Position numbers and translations under genes: made by a program. Below, piece after piece: positions 40,015-48,210 of a stretch of DNA of 64,000 bases. A model generated the notes under the pieces. The model was not told where the DNA came from and ran no database searches. It saw only the letters and a list, made by a program, of their open reading frames with translations. Source of the DNA: Musicola paradisiaca NCPPB 2511 (GTDB lineage: Bacteria; Pseudomonadota; Gammaproteobacteria; Enterobacterales; Enterobacteriaceae); the NCBI RefSeq assembly GCF_000400505.1, contig NZ_CM001857.1:469032-533031 (forward strand). Reading direction: 5' to 3'. Position 1 is the first letter of the stretch, and every line of letters begins with the position of its first letter.

Positions 40015-40146
40015 GCGGTTTCTCTCGGTTCATCGCTTATCGCCCGTGACAATTGAAGCGATTATAATACACACTATTTCATTTTAATTAACCGCCACCG
40101 GACGCGCATAGCCCGGCAGCGGCTTGACTCCACAGGAAAGGCGACG

Positions 40147-40689
40147 ATGGTAAACGAAAACAACCTGATCTGGATCGATCTGGAAATGACGGGGCTGGAT
40201 CCCGAACGCGACCGCATTATTGAAATCGCCACGCTGGTAACGGACGCCAATCTGAATGTCCTGGCGGAAGGCCCGACGTTGGCGGTGCACCAATCCGACA
40301 GCCAACTGGCGCTGATGGATGACTGGAACGTGCGTACTCACACCGCCAGCGGGTTGGTGGATCGCGTCAAGGCCAGTACGTTTGACGACCGCGCCGCCGA
40401 ACTGGCGACCTTGCGCTTTCTGGAACAGTGGGTGCCGGCGGGCAAATCGCCGATCTGCGGCAACAGCATCGGCCAGGATCGCCGTTTTCTGTTCCGTTAT
40501 ATGCCGGAACTGGAAGCCTACTTCCACTACCGTTATCTGGATGTCAGTACGCTGAAAGAACTGGCCCGCCGCTGGAAGCCGGAGATGCTGGCCGGTTTCA
40601 AAAAGCGCAACACCCATCAGGCGATGGACGACATCCGCGAGTCCGTCGCGGAACTGGCGTATTACCGCGAGCACTTCATTCAACTGTAA
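40147..40689 (+). CDS. orn: Oligoribonuclease
   Basis: Orn degrades 2-5-nt RNAs (including pGpG) to mononucleotides and is essential in many gammaproteobacteria. The 180-residue DEDDh exonuclease has [10 protein letters not shown] (Exo I, about residues 9-18), [11 protein letters not shown] (Exo II) and the Exo III region [15 protein letters not shown] with the catalytic His and Asp. AGGAAAGG precedes the ATG. A tRNA-Gly gene follows, as in E. coli. Confidence 0.97.
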   Translation: MVNENNLIWIDLEMTGLDPERDRIIEIATLVTDANLNVLAEGPTLAVHQSDSQLALMDDWNVRTHTASGLVDRVKASTFDDRAAELATLRFLEQWVPAGKSPICGNSIGQDRRFLFRYMPELEAYFHYRYLDVSTLKELARRWKPEMLAGFKKRNTHQAMDDIRESVAELAYYREHFIQL

Positions 40690-40893
40690 TCACGACATCG
40701 CTCCCGCCAAGCGCACCGCGGGAGAACGTTCAAAAAACGGCCGCTCGGCGGCCGATATGGATAAAATCTCGGCGCTTTGCCGGTTTTGTCGGCACTTGAA
40801 CGAGGATTTATGTTTGAGGGCTTGCGGCACAAAACTTTTCTCGTATAATGCGCAACCCGTACCGGCAGTGAAATTCAGGTACGGCACCTCAAT

Positions 40894-40969
<76 letters not shown>

Positions 40970-41006
40970 AATTCAGTTGTGCAGATGAATGTCTGCATGA
41001 TGCAGA

Positions 41007-41035
41007 AAACCACCGGAAGGTGGTTTTTTTGTTTT
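41007..41035 (+). terminator. Rho-independent terminator after tRNA-Gly
   Basis: Stem AAACCACC / GGTGGTTT with a GGAA loop and a T-rich tail, 37 nt after the tRNA. Confidence 0.93.
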
Positions 41036-41229
41036 TGTCCTCTTCACTCTCTGTGTTTCGCTATTCCTGTTTTGCTGTCATGCGCGGATTTTCTGCCGGG
41101 CAGGTTGGTCGTTTTTCCCCGGCTGATTGCTATACTCCAGAAATAACAACCACTAATGAACATAATGCGCTGGTTTTCCCATGGTACATCCGGCGGAACC
41201 GACGATTTCACTGGCAGGGAGTAGTAAGC

Positions 41230-42036
41230 ATGACGTCTTTTAACTATCCACGAGCCCGGCGTGTCGCGGGCGGGCTGGTGTGTGTGCTGGCGCTGGCGTG
41301 CGGCGCTCAGGTTCGGGCGGATGACCCGCTGCTGGCTGTTCCCACCTCCCAGACACCGAGCCCGGCGCCCGCCGACAACCCGACGCGCGGCATTCTGGTC
41401 GCCATAGATCAGGCGACGTTATCCAGTGATTTGGCGGGGCGCATCGTTGAAATGCCGTTCAGAGAAGGGGAGTCGTTTAAAAAAGGCGATCTGCTGGTGC
41501 GCTTCGATTGCGCTATCTATCAGGCGCAGCTGGCGGCCTCACAGGCAGCCGCGCGGGCGGCGGAGGCAGAGTTGAGCCAGAACCAGCAGTTGGCGCAGAT
41601 GAAATCGGTCGGGCGACATGCGGTGGCGTTGTCTGCCGCCCGTTTTGCACAGGCGCAGGCGGAGAGCCAGGTCTATCAGATTCAGGTTAATCGTTGCCGC
41701 ATACCGGCGCCGTTCGACGGGCAGGTGGTGAAACGGCGCGCTCAAGAGCATGAAAGCGTCGGTCTCGGCATGCCGGTGCTGGATATCGTCAATAACCGTC
41801 GTCTGGAGATCAATCTGCTGGTTCCTTCCCGTGGGTTGTCCGTGCTTAAACCAGGGCTGGCTTTCACGTTTACGCCGGATGAAACCGGTAAACCACTACG
41901 CGCCCGCGTCGCCCGGTTGGGGGCCAGAATTGATGAAAGTAGCCAAACGCTAAATCTGATCGGCATCATCGAAACCCAGGACAGCAGCCTGATGGCCGGT
42001 ATGAGCGGCACAGCGCATTTTCCGGAGTCACTTTGA
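41230..42036 (+). CDS. HlyD-like periplasmic adaptor with signal peptide
   Basis: A 268-residue protein. The N-terminus has a Sec signal peptide (hydrophobic core VAGGLVCVLALACG, cut near QVRAD at about 34). Next come a lipoyl half-motif (ILVAIDQATLSSDLAGRIVEMPF.EGESFKKGDLLVRFD), a short alpha-helical hairpin (about 95-155) and the second lipoyl half RIPAPFDGQVVKRRAQEHE, then a beta-barrel. This is a membrane-fusion adaptor that is free in the periplasm. I start at the ATG at 41230 (GGGAG upstream), not the far upstream start in the tRNA. Its stop overlaps the next start (TTGA). First gene of the export cluster; no pump partner is adjacent. Confidence 0.85.
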   Translation: MTSFNYPRARRVAGGLVCVLALACGAQVRADDPLLAVPTSQTPSPAPADNPTRGILVAIDQATLSSDLAGRIVEMPFREGESFKKGDLLVRFDCAIYQAQLAASQAAARAAEAELSQNQQLAQMKSVGRHAVALSAARFAQAQAESQVYQIQVNRCRIPAPFDGQVVKRRAQEHESVGLGMPVLDIVNNRRLEINLLVPSRGLSVLKPGLAFTFTPDETGKPLRARVARLGARIDESSQTLNLIGIIETQDSSLMAGMSGTAHFPESL

Positions 42037-43343
42037 GTACAACGCCACCTGTTTCCACCGAACGTGTTTTCGCCCGGTTTCTGGATCTCGAGCATCAGGC
42101 CCGTTCAGCGAAAACGGTTGAAGAACTGGCCTATTGCATCGTCAACGATAGCCAGACACTGTTTGGTTTCCGCCATGCGGCGCTGGTGATTAACGGCCGG
42201 GTACGGGCCGTGACCGGCGTGACGCAGCCCGCGCCCAACGCCCCTTTTGTCGCCTTTGTTGAACGTGCCTGCGCGCAACTGCCGCAGGATGGGCGATGCG
42301 CGCAGGTTATTGCCGCGTCGTTGGATCAGCAAACCCGCAACGACTGGCAAACGCTGTCGGCGCCGGAAGCGTTATGGGCGCCGTTGAATGATCGTCATGG
42401 GCGCCCTTTCGGCGGCATCTGGTATGCCAGAGAGCAACCCTGGCAGAACGCCGAACAACTGCTGGCGGAGCGGCTCTCTCACGCCTTCGCTCACGCCTGG
42501 CTGGCGCTGGAGCCTCTCTCTTCCTGGCGGCGCGCGCGTTGGCGCTGGAAGTTTGCCATCCCTTGTCTGTTGATCGCGGCGTGTTTGTTGATTCCTGTAC
42601 GCCAGTCGGTGCTGGCGCCGGCAGAAGTGATTCCGTTTAACGGGCGCGTGGTCGCTGCGCCGTTGGATGGCGTTATTCAGTCTTTTGCCGTTCAGCCTAA
42701 CCAGAGCGTGCGTAAAGGCGACCCGTTGGTACGTTTCGACGACACCACACTGAAAGCGCAGGCGGATGTCGCCGAACGGGCGCTGAATGTGGCGGAAGCG
42801 GAATACCGCGCCAGCTCGCAACGTGCGTTTCAGGATGCCGATTCTAAAGCGCGGTTGGATTTCCTCGCCGCGCAGGTGGCGCAAAAGCGCGCCGAACGCG
42901 ATTACGCCAACGCCTTGCTGGGGCGCGCCGAGATTCGCGCCGAACGTGACGGCATCGCGGTATTTGCCGATGCTGAACGTTGGAGCGGTAAACCGGTGAG
43001 AACCGGCGAACGCCTGATGGATTTAGCGGACCCGACGCAGGTGGCGTTGCGTATCGAGCTGGATGTCGGCGACGCTATTCGTCTGGCGCCGGATGCGCCG
43101 ATTACTCTGTTTCTCGACAGTGATCCGGTCACGCCGCATGATGCGCGGCTGGATCGCATCGCCTATGAGTCCGAGCCCACTCCGGCAGGTAATCTGGCTT
43201 ATCGGCTGGATGCCCGTTTCACCGGCGAGCCGCCGCGCATCGGGTTGCGGGGGACGGCGAAAGTCTCCGGCGAATATGTGCCGCTGGCGGTCTATTTGTT
43301 CCGCCGTCCGCTGGCGGTATTGCGCCAGTCGGTGGGGATATGA
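42033..43343 (+). CDS. Membrane-anchored HlyD-like adaptor with GAF-like N-terminal domain
   Basis: A 436-residue protein starting at a TTG that overlaps the previous stop. Residues about 10-160 resemble a GAF-type fold (FRHAALVINGRVRAVTGV; EALWAPLNDRHGRPFGGIWY) and should be cytoplasmic. One membrane helix follows (KFAIPCLLIAACLLIPV, about 178-194). Then comes an adaptor part: APAEVIPFNGRVVAAPLDGVI lipoyl half, coiled hairpin, RAERDGIAVF second half and barrel. A sensory domain on an adaptor is unusual; the ligand is unknown. The end overlaps the next gene by ATGA. Confidence 0.82.
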   Translation: MSTTPPVSTERVFARFLDLEHQARSAKTVEELAYCIVNDSQTLFGFRHAALVINGRVRAVTGVTQPAPNAPFVAFVERACAQLPQDGRCAQVIAASLDQQTRNDWQTLSAPEALWAPLNDRHGRPFGGIWYAREQPWQNAEQLLAERLSHAFAHAWLALEPLSSWRRARWRWKFAIPCLLIAACLLIPVRQSVLAPAEVIPFNGRVVAAPLDGVIQSFAVQPNQSVRKGDPLVRFDDTTLKAQADVAERALNVAEAEYRASSQRAFQDADSKARLDFLAAQVAQKRAERDYANALLGRAEIRAERDGIAVFADAERWSGKPVRTGERLMDLADPTQVALRIELDVGDAIRLAPDAPITLFLDSDPVTPHDARLDRIAYESEPTPAGNLAYRLDARFTGEPPRIGLRGTAKVSGEYVPLAVYLFRRPLAVLRQSVGI

Positions 43344-45445
43344 GTGAATTCCTGCCGGCGCTGCGGGCCGATCTGCAACTGGTGGCGTCGGCCGCAGGGC
43401 TGGATGGCGCGCCCCAATGGGTATTGTCCGACCCGGCGACCGGGCGTTACTTCACGCTGACGCCTTCGGCGATTCGCCTGTTGCGGCACTGGTCGTTGCG
43501 GGAGCTTCAGTCGGTACTGGCGGCCGCCAATACCGAGCCGGGCCTGCTGTTGCAGCGTAGCGATCTGGAACAATTGCTGCGCTTCCTGCGTAATCACGAT
43601 CTGATCGCCGCCAGCGATCCGGTTCAACGGCAAGCGTATGCCATCAAAGCGGGGGCGATGCGGACTAGCCTGTGGAAGTCCCTGCTGCACCAATATCTGT
43701 TTTTTCGTATTCCGTTGTGGCGCCCTGACCCGTGGCTGAGCCGCTGCTGGCCTGGGTTACAGCGTTATGGCCGGCCTTTTTTGCGCGTCGGGTTGCCGCT
43801 GATTCTACTGCTGGGCGGGTTTCTGGTGAGCCGGGATTGGGTGCGTTATACCCATGCGTTCCCCCATTTGTTCAGCCTGCAAGGCATGGCGACTTTTGGC
43901 GTCGCGTTGTTCTGCGCCAAGTTTGTGCACGAACTGGGGCACGCTTTTATGGCCAAACGCGCGGGGTGCCGGGTTCAAAACATGGGGGTGGCGTTTATCG
44001 TGCTGTTTCCGTTGTTCTATACCGACGTGAGCGATGCCTGGAAACTGAAGGATCATCGCGCCCGGTTGCTGATCAGCGCCGGCGGCATTCTGGCGGAACT
44101 GCTGCTGGCCGGTATCGCGCTGCTGGTATGGGCGTTATTGCCTGACGGCCCGGTGCGCAGCGCCGTTTTTATGCTCTCCAGTGCGACCTGGATAACGACG
44201 CTGGTCGTCAATCTTAATCCCTTGATGAGGTTCGACGGTTATTTCCTGCTGAGCGATTTCTGGCGGGTGGAAAACCTGCAGGAACGCGCTTATGCCTTGT
44301 GTCGCTGGCGGTTGCGCGAAGCGTTGTTCGGTTACGGCCGGCCGGCGCCGCAAACCTGGTCGCCCGCTATGCAGCGCAAGTTGCTGATCTGGGGTTACGC
44401 CTCGTGGGTGTGGCGCTTTTTCCTGTTCACCGGTATCGCGCTGGTGGTGTATCACTTTTTCATCAAGCTGGTCGGCATTGGCCTGATGCTGGTTGAAATC
44501 GGCTGGTTTGTGGCGCTGCCGATCGTTAAGGAGATGTCGGTATGGTGGTCTATGCGTAATGCGGCACACCCCGCCAACCTGCTGAGGTCTGTCCTGGCAG
44601 GGGCGCTGATCCTGATATTCCTGCTGTTTCCATGGCGCGGCAGCATTCGCATTCCGGCAGTGCTGGAGGCGGAAAATGTCAGCGTGCTGTATGCGCCTAT
44701 TCCGGCACAGGTTAAGGCGCTGCATGTGGTTGATGGTCAGAGCGTGAAAGCGGGCGATGTGCTGCTGGAGCTGACCTCTGCGGATGTGGATTATCGCATT
44801 GCGATTGAGCGCCTACAGATCGCTGTGTTGCAACAGCGGTTGCAGCGAGGGGCGGCACGTCAGGAAACCGCCAGTGAAACCCAGGTGATTGACCGGCAAC
44901 TGGCGGAATCGCTGGCGCGCTATCGAGGGTTGGTGGCGCAACAACAACGGTTGTCGATCGTCGCGCCGCAGGCCGGGCTGGTGAGGGATGTGACACGGGA
45001 TATGACGGCAGGCCGCTGGCTGACGGCGGATATGCCGTTGTTGCGGGTGGTCGACGCGGGCGCAGGGCGAGTGCAGGGATATTTGCCGGAGGATGCGCTG
45101 AAACGAGCCCAGACGGGCGCGCAAGGCACGTTTATCGCCGATGAACCGGCGTATCCTCGCCTGACGGTGCGACTGAACGATATCGCGCCCACCGGCGTTG
45201 CTTACCTGCAACGGGAAATGCTGGCGTCCGATCGTCATGGCCCTATCGCTGTGCGCCGCGACCGGGATCACAACCCTCTGCCGGTTCAGGCGCAGTACAG
45301 CATACGTTTTCGGGTGGAGGATGATCGGCTGCTGCCGCCACAACCTTTGCGGGGCAGCGTCATTCTGGAAGGGGATAAGGAATCTATTCTTGGTGCAGTG
45401 TGGCGTCGGGTGGCGGCGCTGGGCATTCGGGAAAGTGGGTTTTGA
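43340..45445 (+). CDS. PqqD-like / M50 site-2 protease / HlyD fusion protein
   Basis: A 701-residue multi-domain inner-membrane protein. Residues about 1-95 look like a PqqD-type winged fold (GRYFTLTPSAIRLLRHWSL). The membrane part (about 150-440) has the zinc motif HELGHAF (HExxH, about residues 197-203) and the later NPLMRFDGYF, where Asp completes the zinc site, as in S2P/SpoIVFB proteases. The C-terminal 270 residues form an adaptor: APIPAQVKALHVVDGQSVKAGDVLL, a helical hairpin and APQAGLVRDV. In other clusters such fusions stand with secretion of peptides or large proteins. Whether it cuts a substrate or only moves it is unknown. Confidence 0.85.
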   Translation: MSEFLPALRADLQLVASAAGLDGAPQWVLSDPATGRYFTLTPSAIRLLRHWSLRELQSVLAAANTEPGLLLQRSDLEQLLRFLRNHDLIAASDPVQRQAYAIKAGAMRTSLWKSLLHQYLFFRIPLWRPDPWLSRCWPGLQRYGRPFLRVGLPLILLLGGFLVSRDWVRYTHAFPHLFSLQGMATFGVALFCAKFVHELGHAFMAKRAGCRVQNMGVAFIVLFPLFYTDVSDAWKLKDHRARLLISAGGILAELLLAGIALLVWALLPDGPVRSAVFMLSSATWITTLVVNLNPLMRFDGYFLLSDFWRVENLQERAYALCRWRLREALFGYGRPAPQTWSPAMQRKLLIWGYASWVWRFFLFTGIALVVYHFFIKLVGIGLMLVEIGWFVALPIVKEMSVWWSMRNAAHPANLLRSVLAGALILIFLLFPWRGSIRIPAVLEAENVSVLYAPIPAQVKALHVVDGQSVKAGDVLLELTSADVDYRIAIERLQIAVLQQRLQRGAARQETASETQVIDRQLAESLARYRGLVAQQQRLSIVAPQAGLVRDVTRDMTAGRWLTADMPLLRVVDAGAGRVQGYLPEDALKRAQTGAQGTFIADEPAYPRLTVRLNDIAPTGVAYLQREMLASDRHGPIAVRRDRDHNPLPVQAQYSIRFRVEDDRLLPPQPLRGSVILEGDKESILGAVWRRVAALGIRESGF

Positions 45446-45509
45446 TGGGAACGCATCGACATGAATAAATGCATGTGTTGCATAAATTTTAATCATCTGT
45501 TTCTCACGA

Positions 45510-45715
45510 TAATATCAAGAAATATTTTTTAATAAACGCAGCAAATTTCCCTCGCTGGACTATGTTTTGACTATGTTTCAATGCGTTTCCGCTCTACCTC
45601 GTTTTATCTCATGACAGCCTGATATGCCCCATCCCCTGGGGCCACACAGCATAATGACAATTATCTGATGCTCTTCATCATGCGGTGAAGCGGTATCGGT
45701 CTAAGGAGAGAAATT
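45510..45715 (+). repeat. 5' leader copy 1 of the collar-gene duplication
   Basis: Noncoding. Blocks CTATGTTTTGACT, GTTTCCGCTCT, GGGGCCACACAGCATAATGA and TCTAAGGAGAG recur in the same order before the second collar gene. The conserved CATAAT could be a -10 element, but no matching -35 is clear; AAGGAG is the ribosome site. Confidence 0.7.
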
Positions 45716-46648
45716 ATGAAGCGTGTCCAGCGTGTGTTCGTCAAATCCGCGATTGCCGTCGTATTGAGCGGCGGCGTATTTCTGCCGCAAGCGGTGGCGG
45801 GGTGTTCTGCCGACAGCCCATATATCGGCGGCATTTGTTATATGGCCGGTACTTATTGCCCGGCAGATGATTATTTGCCCGCAGATGGTCGAACACTGAA
45901 CATATCCGATTATCAGGTGCTTTATGCGGTGATTGGCACCCTTTATGGGGGTAATGCGTCCACCAATTTTATGTTGCCCGATTTGCGGGGAAGGACGGCG
46001 ATAGGCGCAGGTCCGCTTAATGGTTCCTCCCCGACGTATAACCCTATTCCGGGTCAGAAGATTGGGCAGGAAGTCTCAAACGTTGTCGGCACTGGCTCGG
46101 TGACACTCACCGCCTCACAGGTTCCGCCGCATACTCACCCCGCGACCTTAACGCTGAACGGCGTCTCGGGTACGACGCCGGTCGCCAGCGGCGCTGTTTC
46201 CCTGACATCGCTGTCCGGCAGTATCACCAACCTGCCTTTCAGTGCGGTAGCCAGCCTGGGTGTCACGGGTATCGCCAAAATCGGTTCGTCCACCACCACC
46301 GGCAGAAGCGTGAGCCTCACGGATAAAGCCCTGTTGACCTCCGTCGGCGGGCCTTCCGCCCAGATCTACGCGCCTTCCGGCACTAACGATCGGCAAGTGG
46401 GGCCGGACGGCAGCGTCACCGGCACCGCGAGTGGTACCGTCAGCGGTACCGCGAACGGCGGCCAGTTGTCAGGAACGGTGTCGGGTAATGTCAGCCTGCC
46501 GGTAGTGGGTGCGGTCACGGTGGGGGCGAATGCGACGGTTCCTGCTCCGGTAACGGTGCCGGTAGCGGTATCGGTACCGGTGCGCGATCCGTCGTTAGTG
46601 ATGACGGCCTGTATTGCTGTGCGGGGTATTTATCCGACCCGTCCTTGA
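45716..46648 (+). CDS. Secreted phage-tail-collar domain protein, copy 1
   Basis: A 310-residue protein with a Sec signal peptide (to about residue 28, ending AVAG) and a tail-collar domain like that of microcystin-related MdpB proteins: MAGTYCPADDYLPADGRTLNISDYQVLYAVIGTLYGG then FMLPDLRGRTAIGAG (about 45-105). The rest is a Thr/Ser/Gly/Val-rich beta region with GTASGTVSGTANGG and alternating PVTVPVAVSVPV, ending TACIAVRGIYP. Cysteines at the mature N-terminus could form disulfides. Function unknown; the domain trimerises fibres in phages. It is the first of two tandem paralogues. Confidence 0.85.
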   Translation: MKRVQRVFVKSAIAVVLSGGVFLPQAVAGCSADSPYIGGICYMAGTYCPADDYLPADGRTLNISDYQVLYAVIGTLYGGNASTNFMLPDLRGRTAIGAGPLNGSSPTYNPIPGQKIGQEVSNVVGTGSVTLTASQVPPHTHPATLTLNGVSGTTPVASGAVSLTSLSGSITNLPFSAVASLGVTGIAKIGSSTTTGRSVSLTDKALLTSVGGPSAQIYAPSGTNDRQVGPDGSVTGTASGTVSGTANGGQLSGTVSGNVSLPVVGAVTVGANATVPAPVTVPVAVSVPVRDPSLVMTACIAVRGIYPTRP

Positions 46649-47032
46649 GGCGGTTGTGAGTACAAGGGCGGCGAGGGGAACGTTGTCGCCCAACAGGCCA
46701 ATACCTGGCATTGGGCTGAGGACATGACGGCGGGAGCAAAGGCAACCCGATGCAGACGTTGCGAGGTGATATCTCTGTAAGGAACCGCATGGTTAAGTAA
46801 AAATTTTTATATATCCGCCATCGTAATATTAATAAATATTTCTGAGTTAACACGGCACGTTTGCCCTGACTGGGCTATGTTTTGACTGTGATTCAATGTG
46901 TTTCCGCTCTGTTTCGTTCTATCTCATAAAAACCCGAGATGCCCATACCTTTGGGGCCACACAGCATAATGACAACTAGCCTGGTGCCTTCTATCGTGCG
47001 GTGAATCGGCATCAGTCTAAGGAGAGGGATGT
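46649..47032 (+). repeat. Gap with 5' leader copy 2 of the collar-gene duplication
   Basis: The first about 170 bases after copy 1 show nothing I recognise. From about 46825 the bases match the leader of copy 1 (45510-45715), including CTATGTTTTGACT, GTTTCCGCTCT and GGGGCCACACAGCATAATGACAA, up to TCTAAGGAGAG. The duplication therefore took the regulatory region too. Confidence 0.7.
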
Positions 47033-47959
47033 ATGAAGCATGTCCGACATCTGTTCGTTAAATCCACCATCGCCGTTGCGCTGAGCGCTGGTGTATTGCT
47101 ACCACAGACCGCTGCTGCCTGTTCCGCTGACGGCGATTACATTGGCAGTGTGTGTTATATGGCCGGTACCTATTGCCCAGCTGATGACTATTTGCCTGCA
47201 AACGGTCAAACGCTGAATGTATCTGAGTATCAAGCGCTCTATGCGCTAATTGGCAACATTTATGGTGGTACTCAGAACAAGACCTTCGCGCTGCCTGATC
47301 TGCGGGGTAGAACTGCGATAGGTTCAGGCCCGCTGTCAGGTACGACGTCGGTTTATACTCCGGGACAGAAAATCGGGCAGGAAGTCTCAAACGTTGTCGG
47401 CACTGGCTCGGTGACGCTCACCGCCTCACAGGTTCCGCCGCATACTCACCACGCGACCTTAACGCTGAACGGCGTCTCGGGTACGACGCCGGTAGCCAGC
47501 GGCGCTGTTTCCCTGACATCGCTGTCCGGCAGTATCACCAACCTGCCTTTCAGTGCGGTAGCCAGCCTGGGTGTCACGGGTATCGCCAAAATCGGTTCGT
47601 CCACCACCACCGGCAGAAGCGTGAGCCTCACGGACAAAGCCCTGTTGACCTCCGTCGGCGGGCCTTCCGCCCAGATCTACGCGCCTTCCGGCACTAACGA
47701 TCGGCAAGTGGGGCCGGACGGCAGCGTCACCGGCACTGCGAGTGGTACCGTCAGCGGTACCGCGAACGGCGGCCAGTTGTCAGGAACGGCGTCGGGCAAT
47801 ATCAGCCTGCCGGTAGTGGGTGCGGTCACGGTGGGGGCGAATGCGACGGTTCCTGCTCCGGTAACGGTGCCGGTAGCGGTATCGGTACCGGTGCGCGATC
47901 CGTCGTTAGTGATGACGGCCTGTATTGCCGTCAAAGGGTATTATCCGCTTCATCCTTGA
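47033..47959 (+). CDS. Secreted phage-tail-collar domain protein, copy 2
   Basis: A 308-residue paralogue of the preceding gene, with the same signal peptide type (ending TAAA), collar domain (YLPANGQTLNVSEYQALYALIGNIYGG; FALPDLRGRTAIGSG) and Thr/Ser/Gly-rich C-terminal part. The first 120 or so residues differ at about one position in three or four, yet the next 170 are nearly identical (P/H, V/A and V/I changes only). Such a sharp step points to gene conversion. Lies 251 nt before the giant gene. Confidence 0.85.
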   Translation: MKHVRHLFVKSTIAVALSAGVLLPQTAAACSADGDYIGSVCYMAGTYCPADDYLPANGQTLNVSEYQALYALIGNIYGGTQNKTFALPDLRGRTAIGSGPLSGTTSVYTPGQKIGQEVSNVVGTGSVTLTASQVPPHTHHATLTLNGVSGTTPVASGAVSLTSLSGSITNLPFSAVASLGVTGIAKIGSSTTTGRSVSLTDKALLTSVGGPSAQIYAPSGTNDRQVGPDGSVTGTASGTVSGTANGGQLSGTASGNISLPVVGAVTVGANATVPAPVTVPVAVSVPVRDPSLVMTACIAVKGYYPLHP

Positions 47960-47972
47960 CGCGACGGTCAGT

Positions 47973-47997
47973 GAAGGGGGGCGGTTTGCCTCCCTTC
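47973..47997 (+). terminator. Hairpin after the second collar gene
   Basis: Stem GAAGGGGGG / CCTCCCTTC (one G-T pair) with a 7-nt loop, 13 nt after the stop. No T-tract follows, so it may only reduce read-through into the giant gene. The 251-bp gap holds no gene. Confidence 0.4.
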
Positions 47998-48210
47998 CGG
48001 GCAGGCGAAAACGTGTTGATATAACGACACGGAAAACAGCACAGAATGTAAAAATAATTGTAAACTTACAGAGGGAGAACATAAATTTAATCTTTCTTGC
48101 GATCTGAAATAGTTACTCATAATAAAAAACGATTATTTATTCATTTTCAAACGGTTCGGCTACTGACTGGCATCATTGTTGACAGCAATTTGAGGTTTCG
48201 GGGTACTTCT

